Source: Roseovarius sp. THAF27
GTDB lineage: Bacteria; Pseudomonadota; Alphaproteobacteria; Rhodobacterales; Rhodobacteraceae
Reading direction: 5' to 3'
Assembly (NCBI RefSeq): GCF_009363655.1
Contig: NZ_CP045393.1
Span: forward strand, 62,001-126,000
DNA: 64,000 nucleotides
This document shows, piece after piece, positions 56,471 to 64,000 of the stretch. Position numbers and translations under genes: made by a program. The number at the start of each line of letters is the position of its first letter. Within the stretch, counting starts at the first letter, position 1. Below the pieces are notes generated by a model, which saw only the letters and a list, made by a program, of their open reading frames with translations, had not been told where the DNA came from and did no database searches.

Positions 56471-58519
56471 TTACTGGCGGCCCTCGCGGAGCCAGCCGCC
56501 GACAATGAGGGTCGCGGCCAGCAGCAGCACCAGCCAGGCGGGCAGGAGCGGCGTCTGGGTGACCAAACGGGTCTGGTAGGCGTTGCGGTCCAGGAGGCCG
56601 ATCCAGCCGCGACCGGACATGGCGCGGCCTTCGCGCACGGTGCGGATGCGCGGCGGGCCGTCGGCCAGCGGGTGGATGCCGCCGCCGGTCTCGGTGATGT
56701 AAGGTTCGAGCGTTTCGGTGTCGGCGATGGTGTTCTCGAATTCCACCGGGGAGGCGGGGCCGAGGCCGATGACCGCACTGTGCTCGCCGTTTTCCAGCCG
56801 GTAGAGGCCGATGGCGGGGCCGTCGAAGAGGGCTTCGAACCGGCCGGGCGAGACCTCTTCCAGCTCCATCTCGATCTGTTCGTCCTCTGGGGTGGTGATG
56901 GTGACCGGGCCGACGCTGTCTTCGAGCGAGCGGCGGACGATGCGCATCTGCTGGCCGGTGGCCTCGGCCCAGAGGGCCTCTTCTTCCAGTTCGGGTTCCT
57001 TCATCATCCAGTGGGCGAGGCGGCGCAGAAGTTCCAGTTGCGGCCCGCCGCCCTCGAATCCGCGGTTCCAGAGCCAGGCGTGGTCGGAGGCGAGAAGTGC
57101 CACGCGCCCTTCGCCGACGCGGTCGAGGGTCAGGAGAGGGCGGTCGCCGACGCCGGTCATGACGGTGTCGCCGGAGGTTTCCTCGACCTCGATCTGGCGC
57201 ATCCACCGGCCCCATTCGCCGCCGAATTCCTGTTCGAGACCTGCGGTGACCGGGTGGCGTTGGCCCAGGTCGGTGATGGAGGGGCTGTAGCGTTCCTCGA
57301 GCACGCGGGCGGTGGGGCGGCCGGGCAGGATGGCTTCGAGCGGGGTGCGGTAGAGGCTGTCGGCGGCGGCGTAATCGGGACCGGCGGCGATCAGGACCGC
57401 GCCGCCGCCTTCGACGTAGTTGCGCACGTTGTCGAGATAGAGCGAGGGCAGGATGCCGCGGCGCTTGTAGCGGTCGAAGATGATGAGGTCGAAATCCTCG
57501 ATCTTTTCGAGGAAGAGCTCGCGGGTGGGGAAGGCGATGAGGGACAGCTCGCGGACCGGTACGCCGTCCTGTTTTTCCGGAGGACGCAGGATGGTGAAGT
57601 GGACGAGATCGACCGAGCTGTCGGATTTCAGCAGATTGCGCCAGGTGCGGCCGCCGGCGTGGGGCTCGCCGGAGACGAGCAGCACGCTGAGCCGGTCGCG
57701 GACGCCGTTGATCTGGACGAGCGCGGTGTTGTTGCGGTCGGTGAGTTCGCCATCGATGGCGGGGGTGGAGAATTGCAGCACATTGCGGCCACCATGGGGC
57801 AGGCGCAGGGGCAGGTCGATATCCTCACCCAGGGGGACGTTGAACCGCTGCGGGTCCTCGCCGTCGACCGAGACGTCGACGGGCACGGTGCTGGTGCCTT
57901 CGGGGGCGGCGCCGTCGTCGGTGATGCGCAGGGTCATCTGGATTTCCTCGCCCAGGATGGCGAAGGCGGGGGCGTTTTCGACCACCAGCTTGCGGTCCCA
58001 GTCGTCCTCGCGGCCGGTATGCAGCAGGTGGATGGGCGCGGGCATGTCGGGGGCGCGGTCGAGGTCGTGCAGGCGGCCGTCGGACATGAGGATCGCGCCG
58101 GCGATGCGGGCGCGGGGTTCTTCGGCCAGCGCCTCGGACAGGGCGGTCATGAGCTGGGTGCCGGAGTTGTCGGCGCCGTCGGGGACGGTGATGCGGCGCA
58201 GTTCGGTGTTGTCGCGCGCGGCGATGCGGGCGGCTAGATCGTCGGCGGTGGAAGACGTGAGGGCGGCGCGGTCGCCAAGGGCCTGGCTGGCGCTTTCATC
58301 CTCGATCATCAGGACGATGTCGGTGAGCGGCTCGCGGTCCTCGGCCTGGTAGACAGGACCGAGGAGCGCGGCCAAGACGACCAGCCCAGCGAGCGCGCGG
58401 AAGGGCCAGCCGGAGAGGCCGCGCCAGATGGCGAGCGCCGTGCCGGTCATCATCATGCCGGCGAGCGCCGCGATCAGCCACGGGTTCAGAAGCGGCTCGA
58501 AAACGATGCTGCCGGTCAT
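56471..58519 (-). CDS. Large membrane protein, glutamine-amidotransferase-like domain
   Basis: 682-residue protein, last gene of the MoxR operon. Two N-terminal helices (about residues 12-30, 37-55), a large periplasmic part with a class I glutamine amidotransferase-like fold (LSVLLVSGEPHAGGRTWRNLL, FDLIIFDRYKRRGILPSLYLDNVRNYVEGGGAVLIAAGPDY about 320-400) lacking an evident catalytic Cys, and a C-terminal helix (LPAWLVLLLAATLIVGGWL). Such proteins usually accompany DUF4159/BatA genes; function unknown. Start overlaps the preceding stop by 4 bp. Confidence 0.85.
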   Translation of the reverse strand: MTGSIVFEPLLNPWLIAALAGMMMTGTALAIWRGLSGWPFRALAGLVVLAALLGPVYQAEDREPLTDIVLMIEDESASQALGDRAALTSSTADDLAARIAARDNTELRRITVPDGADNSGTQLMTALSEALAEEPRARIAGAILMSDGRLHDLDRAPDMPAPIHLLHTGREDDWDRKLVVENAPAFAILGEEIQMTLRITDDGAAPEGTSTVPVDVSVDGEDPQRFNVPLGEDIDLPLRLPHGGRNVLQFSTPAIDGELTDRNNTALVQINGVRDRLSVLLVSGEPHAGGRTWRNLLKSDSSVDLVHFTILRPPEKQDGVPVRELSLIAFPTRELFLEKIEDFDLIIFDRYKRRGILPSLYLDNVRNYVEGGGAVLIAAGPDYAAADSLYRTPLEAILPGRPTARVLEERYSPSITDLGQRHPVTAGLEQEFGGEWGRWMRQIEVEETSGDTVMTGVGDRPLLTLDRVGEGRVALLASDHAWLWNRGFEGGGPQLELLRRLAHWMMKEPELEEEALWAEATGQQMRIVRRSLEDSVGPVTITTPEDEQIEMELEEVSPGRFEALFDGPAIGLYRLENGEHSAVIGLGPASPVEFENTIADTETLEPYITETGGGIHPLADGPPRIRTVREGRAMSGRGWIGLLDRNAYQTRLVTQTPLLPAWLVLLLAATLIVGGWLREGRQ

Positions 58520-61290
58520 TGGCCAAGCCTGTCGAGAAGGGCGGGCACGTGCACCTGGTCGGATTTGTAGTTGCCGGTCAGCACGTGCATCACGAGGTTG
58601 ACGCCAAAGCGGTACGCGAGTTCGCGCTGGCGTTCGCCGGCAAAGCCGCGGCCCACGGGAAAGAGCGGGTTGCCGCGGTCGTCCATGGCCCAGGCGGCGG
58701 CCCAGTCATTGCCGCCGATGACCACGGGCGTGACGTTGTCGTTGAGGTTGCGGAAGGGCATCCCCTCGACCTGTTCGGCGTCGGCGGGTGCGGATTCGAC
58801 CCAGACGGAGCGGCCGGTGTGGCGGCCGGGAAAATCCTGGAGCAGGTAGAAGGTGCGCGTGAGCACGTGGTCCTCGGGGATGGGCTCCAGCGGGGGGATG
58901 TCGAGCGGGCGTGCGAGGCGTTGCAGCTTGCGGCCCGCCGGAGAGGAGGCGCCGAAGCCCGCGACATTGGCGTCGCGCGTGTCGAAGAGGATCATTCCGC
59001 CGGTGCGCAGGTAGTCGTTGAGCTTGACATAGGCTTCCTCGGACGGGATCGGCTGATCGGGGGAGATCGGCCAGTAGAGGAACGGATAGACCGAAAGCTC
59101 GTCGGTTTCGAGGTTCACGCCGACCGGGTCTGCCGGTTCCACGGAGGTGCGGAAGAAGAGGGTTTCGCCGAGGCCGCGCAAGCCGGCCTGGGCCGCGTTG
59201 TCGAGGCTGCTGTCGCCGGTGAGGACGTGGCCCAGAACGACCTCGGACGCGGCCATGAGGGCCTTTTCGTCGGCCTCGGTCATGGTGTCGTCCTGGGCGT
59301 CGGCCATCTGCGGGCTGAGCAGGAGCGCTAGAAGGAGGGCGGACATGGTTGCGCGGGTGGGCATCAGGTGGCCAGAGAGCCCCAGCGACGCTAGGATGTC
59401 GGCCATCAGTATCAGGAGCGCCCCGGCGAGGAACCAGCCGCCGAGCGCGGCCTCGGGCGGGCGGTCGAGGCCCAGGACGGGCAGGTTCGCGGGCCAGCTG
59501 ACCGGGGTGAGCGTGGTGCCGGAGGGCAGCACGTTGAGCGCGAGGCGCCGGTCGGGGCCGTCGTACAGACCCGGGCGGAAATCGGGGCCAGGGACATCCT
59601 CGACGAAGCGGGTGCCGTCGACGCCGGGCAGGGTGCTGGCATCTTCCAGGAGGCCGGAGCCGGAGAGGACCTGCACGGGCTGCCAGGTGGTGCCTTCCAG
59701 CTCTGCCAGATCGGGCAGGGCGAGGCTGGAGGAGATGGCCAGCCGTTCGAGCATCTGAACGAAGAGGCCCGAGAGCGGCAGGGTGGACCACTCGGCATTG
59801 GCGGTGACATGGAAGAGGACGACCTGGCCCTGACCGATACGTTTGCGGGTCACCAGCGGCGTGCCGTCGCTGAGCTGGGCGATGACGCGGTCGGCGAGCG
59901 TGGGGTCGGGCTGGGCCATGACCTGGGCGGTGACGGTGACGTCATCCGGCACGTCGAGGCCGAAGAAAGGGCTTGATTCTGGGAAGGGAGCCAGTTCCTT
60001 GGGTTCGCCCCAGCTCATGGCGCCGCCGACGGAGCGGCCACCGGCGCGCAGGCGGACGGGCATCAGCGGGGCCTCGTCGCTGCGCGAGACGTCCGAGGCG
60101 GCGAGACGCGGCCCGGCGAATCGCAAAAGCATGCCGCCACGATCGGTCCAGTCCAAAAGGTCGGCCTGTTCCGCGCCCGAGAGCGTGGCGACATCGGCCA
60201 AAACGACGACATCGGGATTGGCGGGTAGAATGTCCGACAGGCTGCCATCGAGCAGGTCGGCGGTGGGTTCGAGGGCCTGTTCGAGATAGTGGAGCGGCGA
60301 CAGGAGTTCGAGCCCTTCGCGGTCTTCGCGGCCGGCGATCAGAGCGACCTCGCGGCGCTTGAGGCTGTCGTCGGTCAGGGTGACTGCGCCGGCATGGGAC
60401 TGGCCGGCGATTTCGAACCGGGTGAGACGGGCGCGCAGCTCGGCGGGCAGGGACAGGAGCGTGGTGGCCTCTTTCGCGCCGGCCTCAAAAGTTATGTCCT
60501 GAGTCGCCAGAAGGCGTTGGGCGCCGGAGGGGTCGCGGCCATGCGCCTCGACCGTGATATCGCGGGCGGGTCCGGGATTGGCGCGGGTCGCGGTCAGGCG
60601 GATCGCGTCGTCCTCGACCACTGCTGGCGTCAGCGCATAGATCGGCACGGCGCTTTCGTGGATGGTGACAGGGCCGCGATCCTGCAAGGCGTCGAGAAGA
60701 GTTTGCCGGCCCTCGCGGGCAAGGCCGTCGGAGAACAAGCGGGTCTCGAAATCCTCTTCGCCGAGCATGGTGGCGGCTTGCTCGTAGTCCTCGGGCTGGG
60801 GCGCCCATGCGGCGGGCGAAAGGCCGGTCAGGCGGGTGCGCCACGTCTCGGCGGACTGGAAAACCGGGGTTTCGGGGTCGGAGAGTTGCATGATGCCGAC
60901 GGGGCGGGCGTTGCGCCCGGCCTCGGCCAGCAGGGAATCCAGCAGATCTTCCTGCGCGGGCCAGTCGCGGGCGCTGGCCCAGCTGGAATCGAGCACGATC
61001 AGCATGGGGCCGGTGCGGTTGGCCTGGGCCTGGTCCTGCGGGTTGAGGATGGGGCCGGCGAGGCCGATGATGACGGCGGCGACGGCCAGCATCCGCAACA
61101 GCAGCAGCCACCAGGGTGTGCGGTCTGACACGCTGTCGTCGTCGCGCAGCCCCAGGAGAAGCGCCACGCCCGGGAAGCGGCGACGGATGGGGGCGGGCGG
61201 CACGGCGCGCAGGATCAGCCACAGGATGGGGAGTGCTGCCAGCGCCACCAGAAGCCAGGGCGCGGCAAATCCGATGGGGCCGATGGTCAT
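58516..61290 (-). CDS. BatA/DUF4159 membrane protein
   Basis: 924-residue protein. N terminus GFAAPWLLVALAALPILWLILRAVPPAP is the Aerotolerance BatA domain (two helices, residues about 8-25 and 60-85), followed by a vWA-like domain (MLIVLDSSWASARDW), a large periplasmic segment, helices near residues 625-670, and a C-terminal DUF4159 domain (VYPFLYWPISPDQPIPSEEAYVKLNDYLRTGGMILFDTRD, then GFAGERQRELAYRFGVNLVMHVLTGNYKSDQVHVPALL). The vWA MIDAS reads DSSWAS instead of DxSxS, so metal binding is doubtful. 4-bp overlaps on both ends. Confidence 0.87.
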   Translation of the reverse strand: MTIGPIGFAAPWLLVALAALPILWLILRAVPPAPIRRRFPGVALLLGLRDDDSVSDRTPWWLLLLRMLAVAAVIIGLAGPILNPQDQAQANRTGPMLIVLDSSWASARDWPAQEDLLDSLLAEAGRNARPVGIMQLSDPETPVFQSAETWRTRLTGLSPAAWAPQPEDYEQAATMLGEEDFETRLFSDGLAREGRQTLLDALQDRGPVTIHESAVPIYALTPAVVEDDAIRLTATRANPGPARDITVEAHGRDPSGAQRLLATQDITFEAGAKEATTLLSLPAELRARLTRFEIAGQSHAGAVTLTDDSLKRREVALIAGREDREGLELLSPLHYLEQALEPTADLLDGSLSDILPANPDVVVLADVATLSGAEQADLLDWTDRGGMLLRFAGPRLAASDVSRSDEAPLMPVRLRAGGRSVGGAMSWGEPKELAPFPESSPFFGLDVPDDVTVTAQVMAQPDPTLADRVIAQLSDGTPLVTRKRIGQGQVVLFHVTANAEWSTLPLSGLFVQMLERLAISSSLALPDLAELEGTTWQPVQVLSGSGLLEDASTLPGVDGTRFVEDVPGPDFRPGLYDGPDRRLALNVLPSGTTLTPVSWPANLPVLGLDRPPEAALGGWFLAGALLILMADILASLGLSGHLMPTRATMSALLLALLLSPQMADAQDDTMTEADEKALMAASEVVLGHVLTGDSSLDNAAQAGLRGLGETLFFRTSVEPADPVGVNLETDELSVYPFLYWPISPDQPIPSEEAYVKLNDYLRTGGMILFDTRDANVAGFGASSPAGRKLQRLARPLDIPPLEPIPEDHVLTRTFYLLQDFPGRHTGRSVWVESAPADAEQVEGMPFRNLNDNVTPVVIGGNDWAAAWAMDDRGNPLFPVGRGFAGERQRELAYRFGVNLVMHVLTGNYKSDQVHVPALLDRLGQ

Positions 61291-62165
61291 CGTCCGTGCC
61301 CCCCGTCGAATGCGTTATAGAGCCACAGGAGCGCGGATTGCGCGGAGTCCGACGTGTGATGCGTGCCGTAGAGCCAGCCGGTGGTGGCGCAGAGGTGGCG
61401 CAGGTCGTCCTTGCGGGCGGCAAGGCGTTCCAGGTAGCGGTCGCGCAGCTCGGACGCCTTGAGCGTTTCGTGCACCATGGTGCCGCCCACCGATTCAAAG
61501 ATGGTGCGGCCGCGGTAGGGAAAGCTTTCCTCGGCGGGGTCGAGGATCTGGTAGAGGACACCGCGCACGCCCCGGTCGGCGGCGGCGGTCAGCGCGTGGC
61601 GCACCGGGTCGAGATCACCGAGGAAGTCCGACAGGAAAAGCGCGCGTCCGTGCGACAGCATCCCTGTGGTCTGGGGCGCGCCGTAATCGTCGGGGCCATC
61701 CTGACCGAGGGCCATGGCTAGGCGCTCGATCTGGGCGTCGCCGCGACGGGGGGGCAGGTCGGCTCCGGATAAGCCGATGCGTTCGCCAGCGCGGTTCAGC
61801 AGGATGGCGATGGCCAGCGAAAGCAGGCGGGCGCGGTCGGCTTTTTGCGGCAGGCTGTCATCTGAGGCGAAGCGCATGGACGCCGCGCCGTCGACCCAGA
61901 GCGTGACGCTTTGGGCGATCTGCCACTCGCGCTGACGCAGGAACTGTGTGTCCGAGCGGGCCGAGCGGCGCCAGTCGATGTGGCGCAGCTCGTCCCCGGC
62001 CTGCACCGGGCGGTACTGCCAGAAATCGTCGCCCATGCCCGCGCGGCGGCGGCCATGCTCGCCCAGAAGGACGGTCCCCGCCAGATGCTCTGCCCGCGCC
62101 AGGAGCGCGGGAAAGCGGGCGGCCTCGGCCTCGGACCGGGCGCGGAGAGGGGCGATCTGGGTCAA
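61287..62165 (-). CDS. DUF58 domain protein
   Basis: 292-residue protein with the DUF58 signature GDDFWQYRPVQAGDELRHIDWRRSARSDTQFLRQREWQIAQSVTLWVDGAASMRF and an LFLSDFLGD acidic motif. DUF58 proteins are vWA-related partners of MoxR ATPases. Start is TTG at 62165, overlapping the MoxR stop as TTGA; no ATG is better placed. Third from end of the operon; stop overlaps the BatA/DUF4159 start. Confidence 0.9.
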   Translation of the reverse strand: MTQIAPLRARSEAEAARFPALLARAEHLAGTVLLGEHGRRRAGMGDDFWQYRPVQAGDELRHIDWRRSARSDTQFLRQREWQIAQSVTLWVDGAASMRFASDDSLPQKADRARLLSLAIAILLNRAGERIGLSGADLPPRRGDAQIERLAMALGQDGPDDYGAPQTTGMLSHGRALFLSDFLGDLDPVRHALTAAADRGVRGVLYQILDPAEESFPYRGRTIFESVGGTMVHETLKASELRDRYLERLAARKDDLRHLCATTGWLYGTHHTSDSAQSALLWLYNAFDGGHGR

Positions 62166-63169
62166 GCGGCGGCCTCGGTCCTTGTCACTTGGGCGACGGT
62201 GGCGGCGATGAGGTCGTCGAGGTTTTCACCCCGGGCACGCGCGGCAAAGTTGAGCGCCATGCGGTGCGTCAGGACGGGCTGGGCCATGGCGGCGATATCG
62301 TCGGCATCGGGGGCAAGGCGGCCCTGGATCATGGCGCGGGCGCGGACGGTCAGCATCAGCGCCTGCGCGGCACGGGGGCCGGGACCCCAGGCGACGTTTT
62401 CGCGCACCGTCTCGGACGAGGTGGCGTCGTCGGGACGGAAGGCGCGGACAAGGTCGATTATCTGTTCCATCACCGCCTCGCCCACGGGCATCCGGCGCAG
62501 GAGGGTCTGCGCGGCGATGAGGTCCTCGGCGGTGAAGACCTGGTGGGCCACATCCTCGGTCGCGCCGGTGGTTGCGAGCAGAATCGCGCGCTCGGTGTCG
62601 CGGTCGGGATGGGGCACGTCGATCTGCACGAGGAAGCGGTCAAGCTGGGCCTCGGGCAGGGGATAGGTGCCTTCCTGCTCGATGGGGTTCTGCGTCGCCA
62701 GCACGTGGAAGGGCGGGGTCAGGGGGCGGTCTTCGCCCGCGACGGAAACCTGCCGTTCCTGCATGGCTTGCAGGAGTGCGGACTGGGTGCGGGGGCTGGC
62801 GCGGTTGATCTCGTCGGCCATCAGAAGCTGGCAGAAGATGGGACCGGGAATGAACTTGAACGCGCGGGTGCCGTCAGCGCCGGTTTCAAGCACCTCGGAG
62901 CCCAGAATGTCGGCGGGCATCAGGTCGGGCGTGAACTGCACCCGGTTCGAATCAAGGCCCATGACGACGCTGAGCGTTTCGACCAGCCGGGTCTTGCCGA
63001 GGCCGGGCAGGCCCACCAGCAGGCCGTGCCCGCCACAAAGCAGCGCCGAGAGCGACAGGTCGACGACCCGTTCCTGCCCGATGAAGCGGCGGGTGATCGA
63101 GGCGCGGGCCTGGGCCAGCTTGTCCTCGAGGGCTTCGATCCCGGCCAGCAGGTCGGCGTCGTCGGTCAT
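62162..63169 (-). CDS. MoxR-family AAA ATPase
   Basis: 335-residue MoxR AAA+ ATPase. Walker A GLPGLGKTRLVE (about 50-61), Walker B LLMADEINRASPRTQSALLQAMQERQVSV (about 112-140), sensor 1 ATQNPIEQEGTYPLPEAQLDRF. MoxR proteins act as chaperones that activate partner proteins with vWA domains. First gene of the four-gene operon; stop overlaps the DUF58 TTG start. Divergent from the DUF1285 gene with 57 bp between. Confidence 0.95.
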   Translation of the reverse strand: MTDDADLLAGIEALEDKLAQARASITRRFIGQERVVDLSLSALLCGGHGLLVGLPGLGKTRLVETLSVVMGLDSNRVQFTPDLMPADILGSEVLETGADGTRAFKFIPGPIFCQLLMADEINRASPRTQSALLQAMQERQVSVAGEDRPLTPPFHVLATQNPIEQEGTYPLPEAQLDRFLVQIDVPHPDRDTERAILLATTGATEDVAHQVFTAEDLIAAQTLLRRMPVGEAVMEQIIDLVRAFRPDDATSSETVRENVAWGPGPRAAQALMLTVRARAMIQGRLAPDADDIAAMAQPVLTHRMALNFAARARGENLDDLIAATVAQVTRTEAAA

Positions 63170-63226
63170 GGCAAAACTCCGGTATGGGCTATATCGCTTG
63201 GGTAGAGTGTATCGCGCACAAGCAAA

Positions 63227-63820
63227 ATGGCAAAAGCAATGAGCAATAAATCGGTCACAACCCCGTCAGCGGAAAGCCTTGCCGAAACGGCGCGCCGGGA
63301 AGGCGGCAAAGGCCTGCCGCCCGTGCACCTTTGGACGCCCGAGTTTACCGGCGAGATCGACATGCGGATCGCGCGGGACGGGACATGGTATCACGAAGGC
63401 ACGGTCATCGAGCGCCAGGGCCTGGTGCGGCTGTTCTCTACGATCCTGAAGAAGGAAGGCGACCGCCATTACCTTGTCACGCCGGTGGAAAAGGTCGGGA
63501 TCGTCGTGGACGACGCGCCTTTCGTGGCGGTGGATTTCGAGGTGGAAGGCGAGGGCGCGGCGCAGATGCTGGTCTTCGTGACCAACGTGGGCGACCACGT
63601 GCTGGCGGGGCCGGACAACGCGATCCGGGTGGAGCGCGACCCCGAGACGGGCGAGCCGTCGCCCTACCTGCATGTGCGGGCCGGGCTTGAGGCGCTGATC
63701 GACCGCAAGTCGTTTTACCGGCTGGTGGATCTGGGCGCGCACGAGGACGGCTGGTTCGGTGTGCGGTCGGACGGGGCGTTCTTTCCGATGATCCCCTCCG
63801 ACGAGCTGCCGACCTCGTAA
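63227..63820 (+). CDS. DUF1285 family protein
   Basis: 197-residue cytoplasmic protein matching DUF1285: LPPVHLWTPEFTGEIDMRIARDGTWYHEGTVIERQGLVRLFSTILKKEGDRHYLVTPVEKVGIVVDDAPFVAVDFEVEG, and FYRLVDLGAHEDGWFGVRSDGAFFPM. Function unknown; the fold is small and beta-rich. Starts ATG 63227 or 63239, neither with a good RBS. Divergent from moxR. Its place beside MoxR is typical for Rhodobacterales. Confidence 0.9.
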   Translation: MAKAMSNKSVTTPSAESLAETARREGGKGLPPVHLWTPEFTGEIDMRIARDGTWYHEGTVIERQGLVRLFSTILKKEGDRHYLVTPVEKVGIVVDDAPFVAVDFEVEGEGAAQMLVFVTNVGDHVLAGPDNAIRVERDPETGEPSPYLHVRAGLEALIDRKSFYRLVDLGAHEDGWFGVRSDGAFFPMIPSDELPTS

Positions 63821-63833
63821 ATCTCGGGCAGCC

Positions 63834-64000
63834 TCAGCGGCGGAACGGTGTCGGACGCCGGTTCGAAGCGGCGCTGTCGACCACATCCTCGATGCGTTTA
63901 TTGCGGGTTCGCGTGGTCCTGGCCGTCTTGATCCATTCGAGCGTGCCGCGCCGGACGCTGCGCGGCCAGTGATCCCAGACAGACACCAGATCGCCCAGCG
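63834..64000 (-). CDS. YdeI/OmpD-associated family protein, C-terminal part
   Basis: Incomplete gene entering from the right end. The last 55 codons read (from the edge) LGDLVSVWDHWPRSVRR, then GTLEWIKTARTTRTRNKR, and end NRRPTPFRR. GTLEWI-x-TA-x-T-x-x-x-R-x-x-RI is the signature of the C terminus of the YdeI/OmpD-associated (bacteriocin-protection-like) family. The stop is 14 bp from the convergent DUF1285 stop. The start is outside the window. Confidence 0.75.
   Translation of the reverse strand, partial: LGDLVSVWDHWPRSVRRGTLEWIKTARTTRTRNKRIEDVVDSAASNRRPTPFRR

Overview
The window is a dense, high-GC stretch of an alphaproteobacterial chromosome. Gene content points to the Rhodobacteraceae (Roseobacter group). 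The main evidence is a tauR-xsc-pta gene group followed by a soeABC-type sulfite dehydrogenase, a membrane-bound ferritin behind an Irr-type iron control element, a DUF1285 gene beside MoxR, DUF1523, and several intergenic hairpin repeats of the kind scattered through these genomes. About 62 protein genes are supported. No rRNA, tRNA, CRISPR array, phage or insertion sequence was seen.

Layout. 1-16 kb is mostly housekeeping and accessory metabolism: zapE ATPase, MFS, DMT and AEC transporters, an ornithine cyclodeaminase family enzyme, a soluble transhydrogenase (sthA), S-formylglutathione hydrolase, the iron gene mbfA, a TetR regulator with a tiny secreted protein, an aromatic aminotransferase coupled to mercaptopyruvate sulfurtransferase, and smpB. 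16-28 kb has a TPP riboswitch in front of thiD. After it comes a WYL-regulated operon that encodes two paralogous small proteins of unknown function, a PEP-mutase-like enzyme and a 60-residue protein. This part also holds a CoA transferase, pncB with a short NodB-like protein, an aminotransferase, an Asp-box propeller protein, and a NIPSNAP/ABM pair opposite an ArsR-type regulator.

27-38 kb is the clearest functional island. TauR (MocR type) is followed by sulfoacetaldehyde acetyltransferase (xsc), phosphate acetyltransferase (pta), acetate kinase (ackA), and SoeA, a small one-helix membrane protein, SoeB and SoeC. Together they would cleave sulfoacetaldehyde to acetyl phosphate and sulfite, turn acetyl phosphate into acetyl-CoA or ATP plus acetate, and oxidise the toxic sulfite to sulfate with electrons going to the quinone pool. 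The source of sulfoacetaldehyde (taurine aminotransferase or dehydrogenase, uptake) is not in the window.

38-49 kb holds a TetR/PspA/YiaA unit with four matching palindromic operators, a creatinase divergent from a P1 peptidase, an esterase divergent from an aldehyde dehydrogenase/DapA-family pair, and an ECF sigma factor overlapping a membrane-anchored vWA protein. 49-64 kb holds hsp20 behind a good RpoH promoter, two tandem secreted trypsin-like proteases, the glycolate oxidase operon glcD-glcE-(membrane protein)-glcF behind a palindromic operator, and a four-gene overlapping MoxR/DUF58/DUF4159/amidotransferase-like operon. It ends with DUF1285 and the 3' end of a YdeI-family gene.

Intergenic DNA is unusually rich in palindromes: five copies of a CCCACCCTACG hairpin family, a four-hairpin mosaic wedged between soeA and the next gene, and several clear regulator sites.
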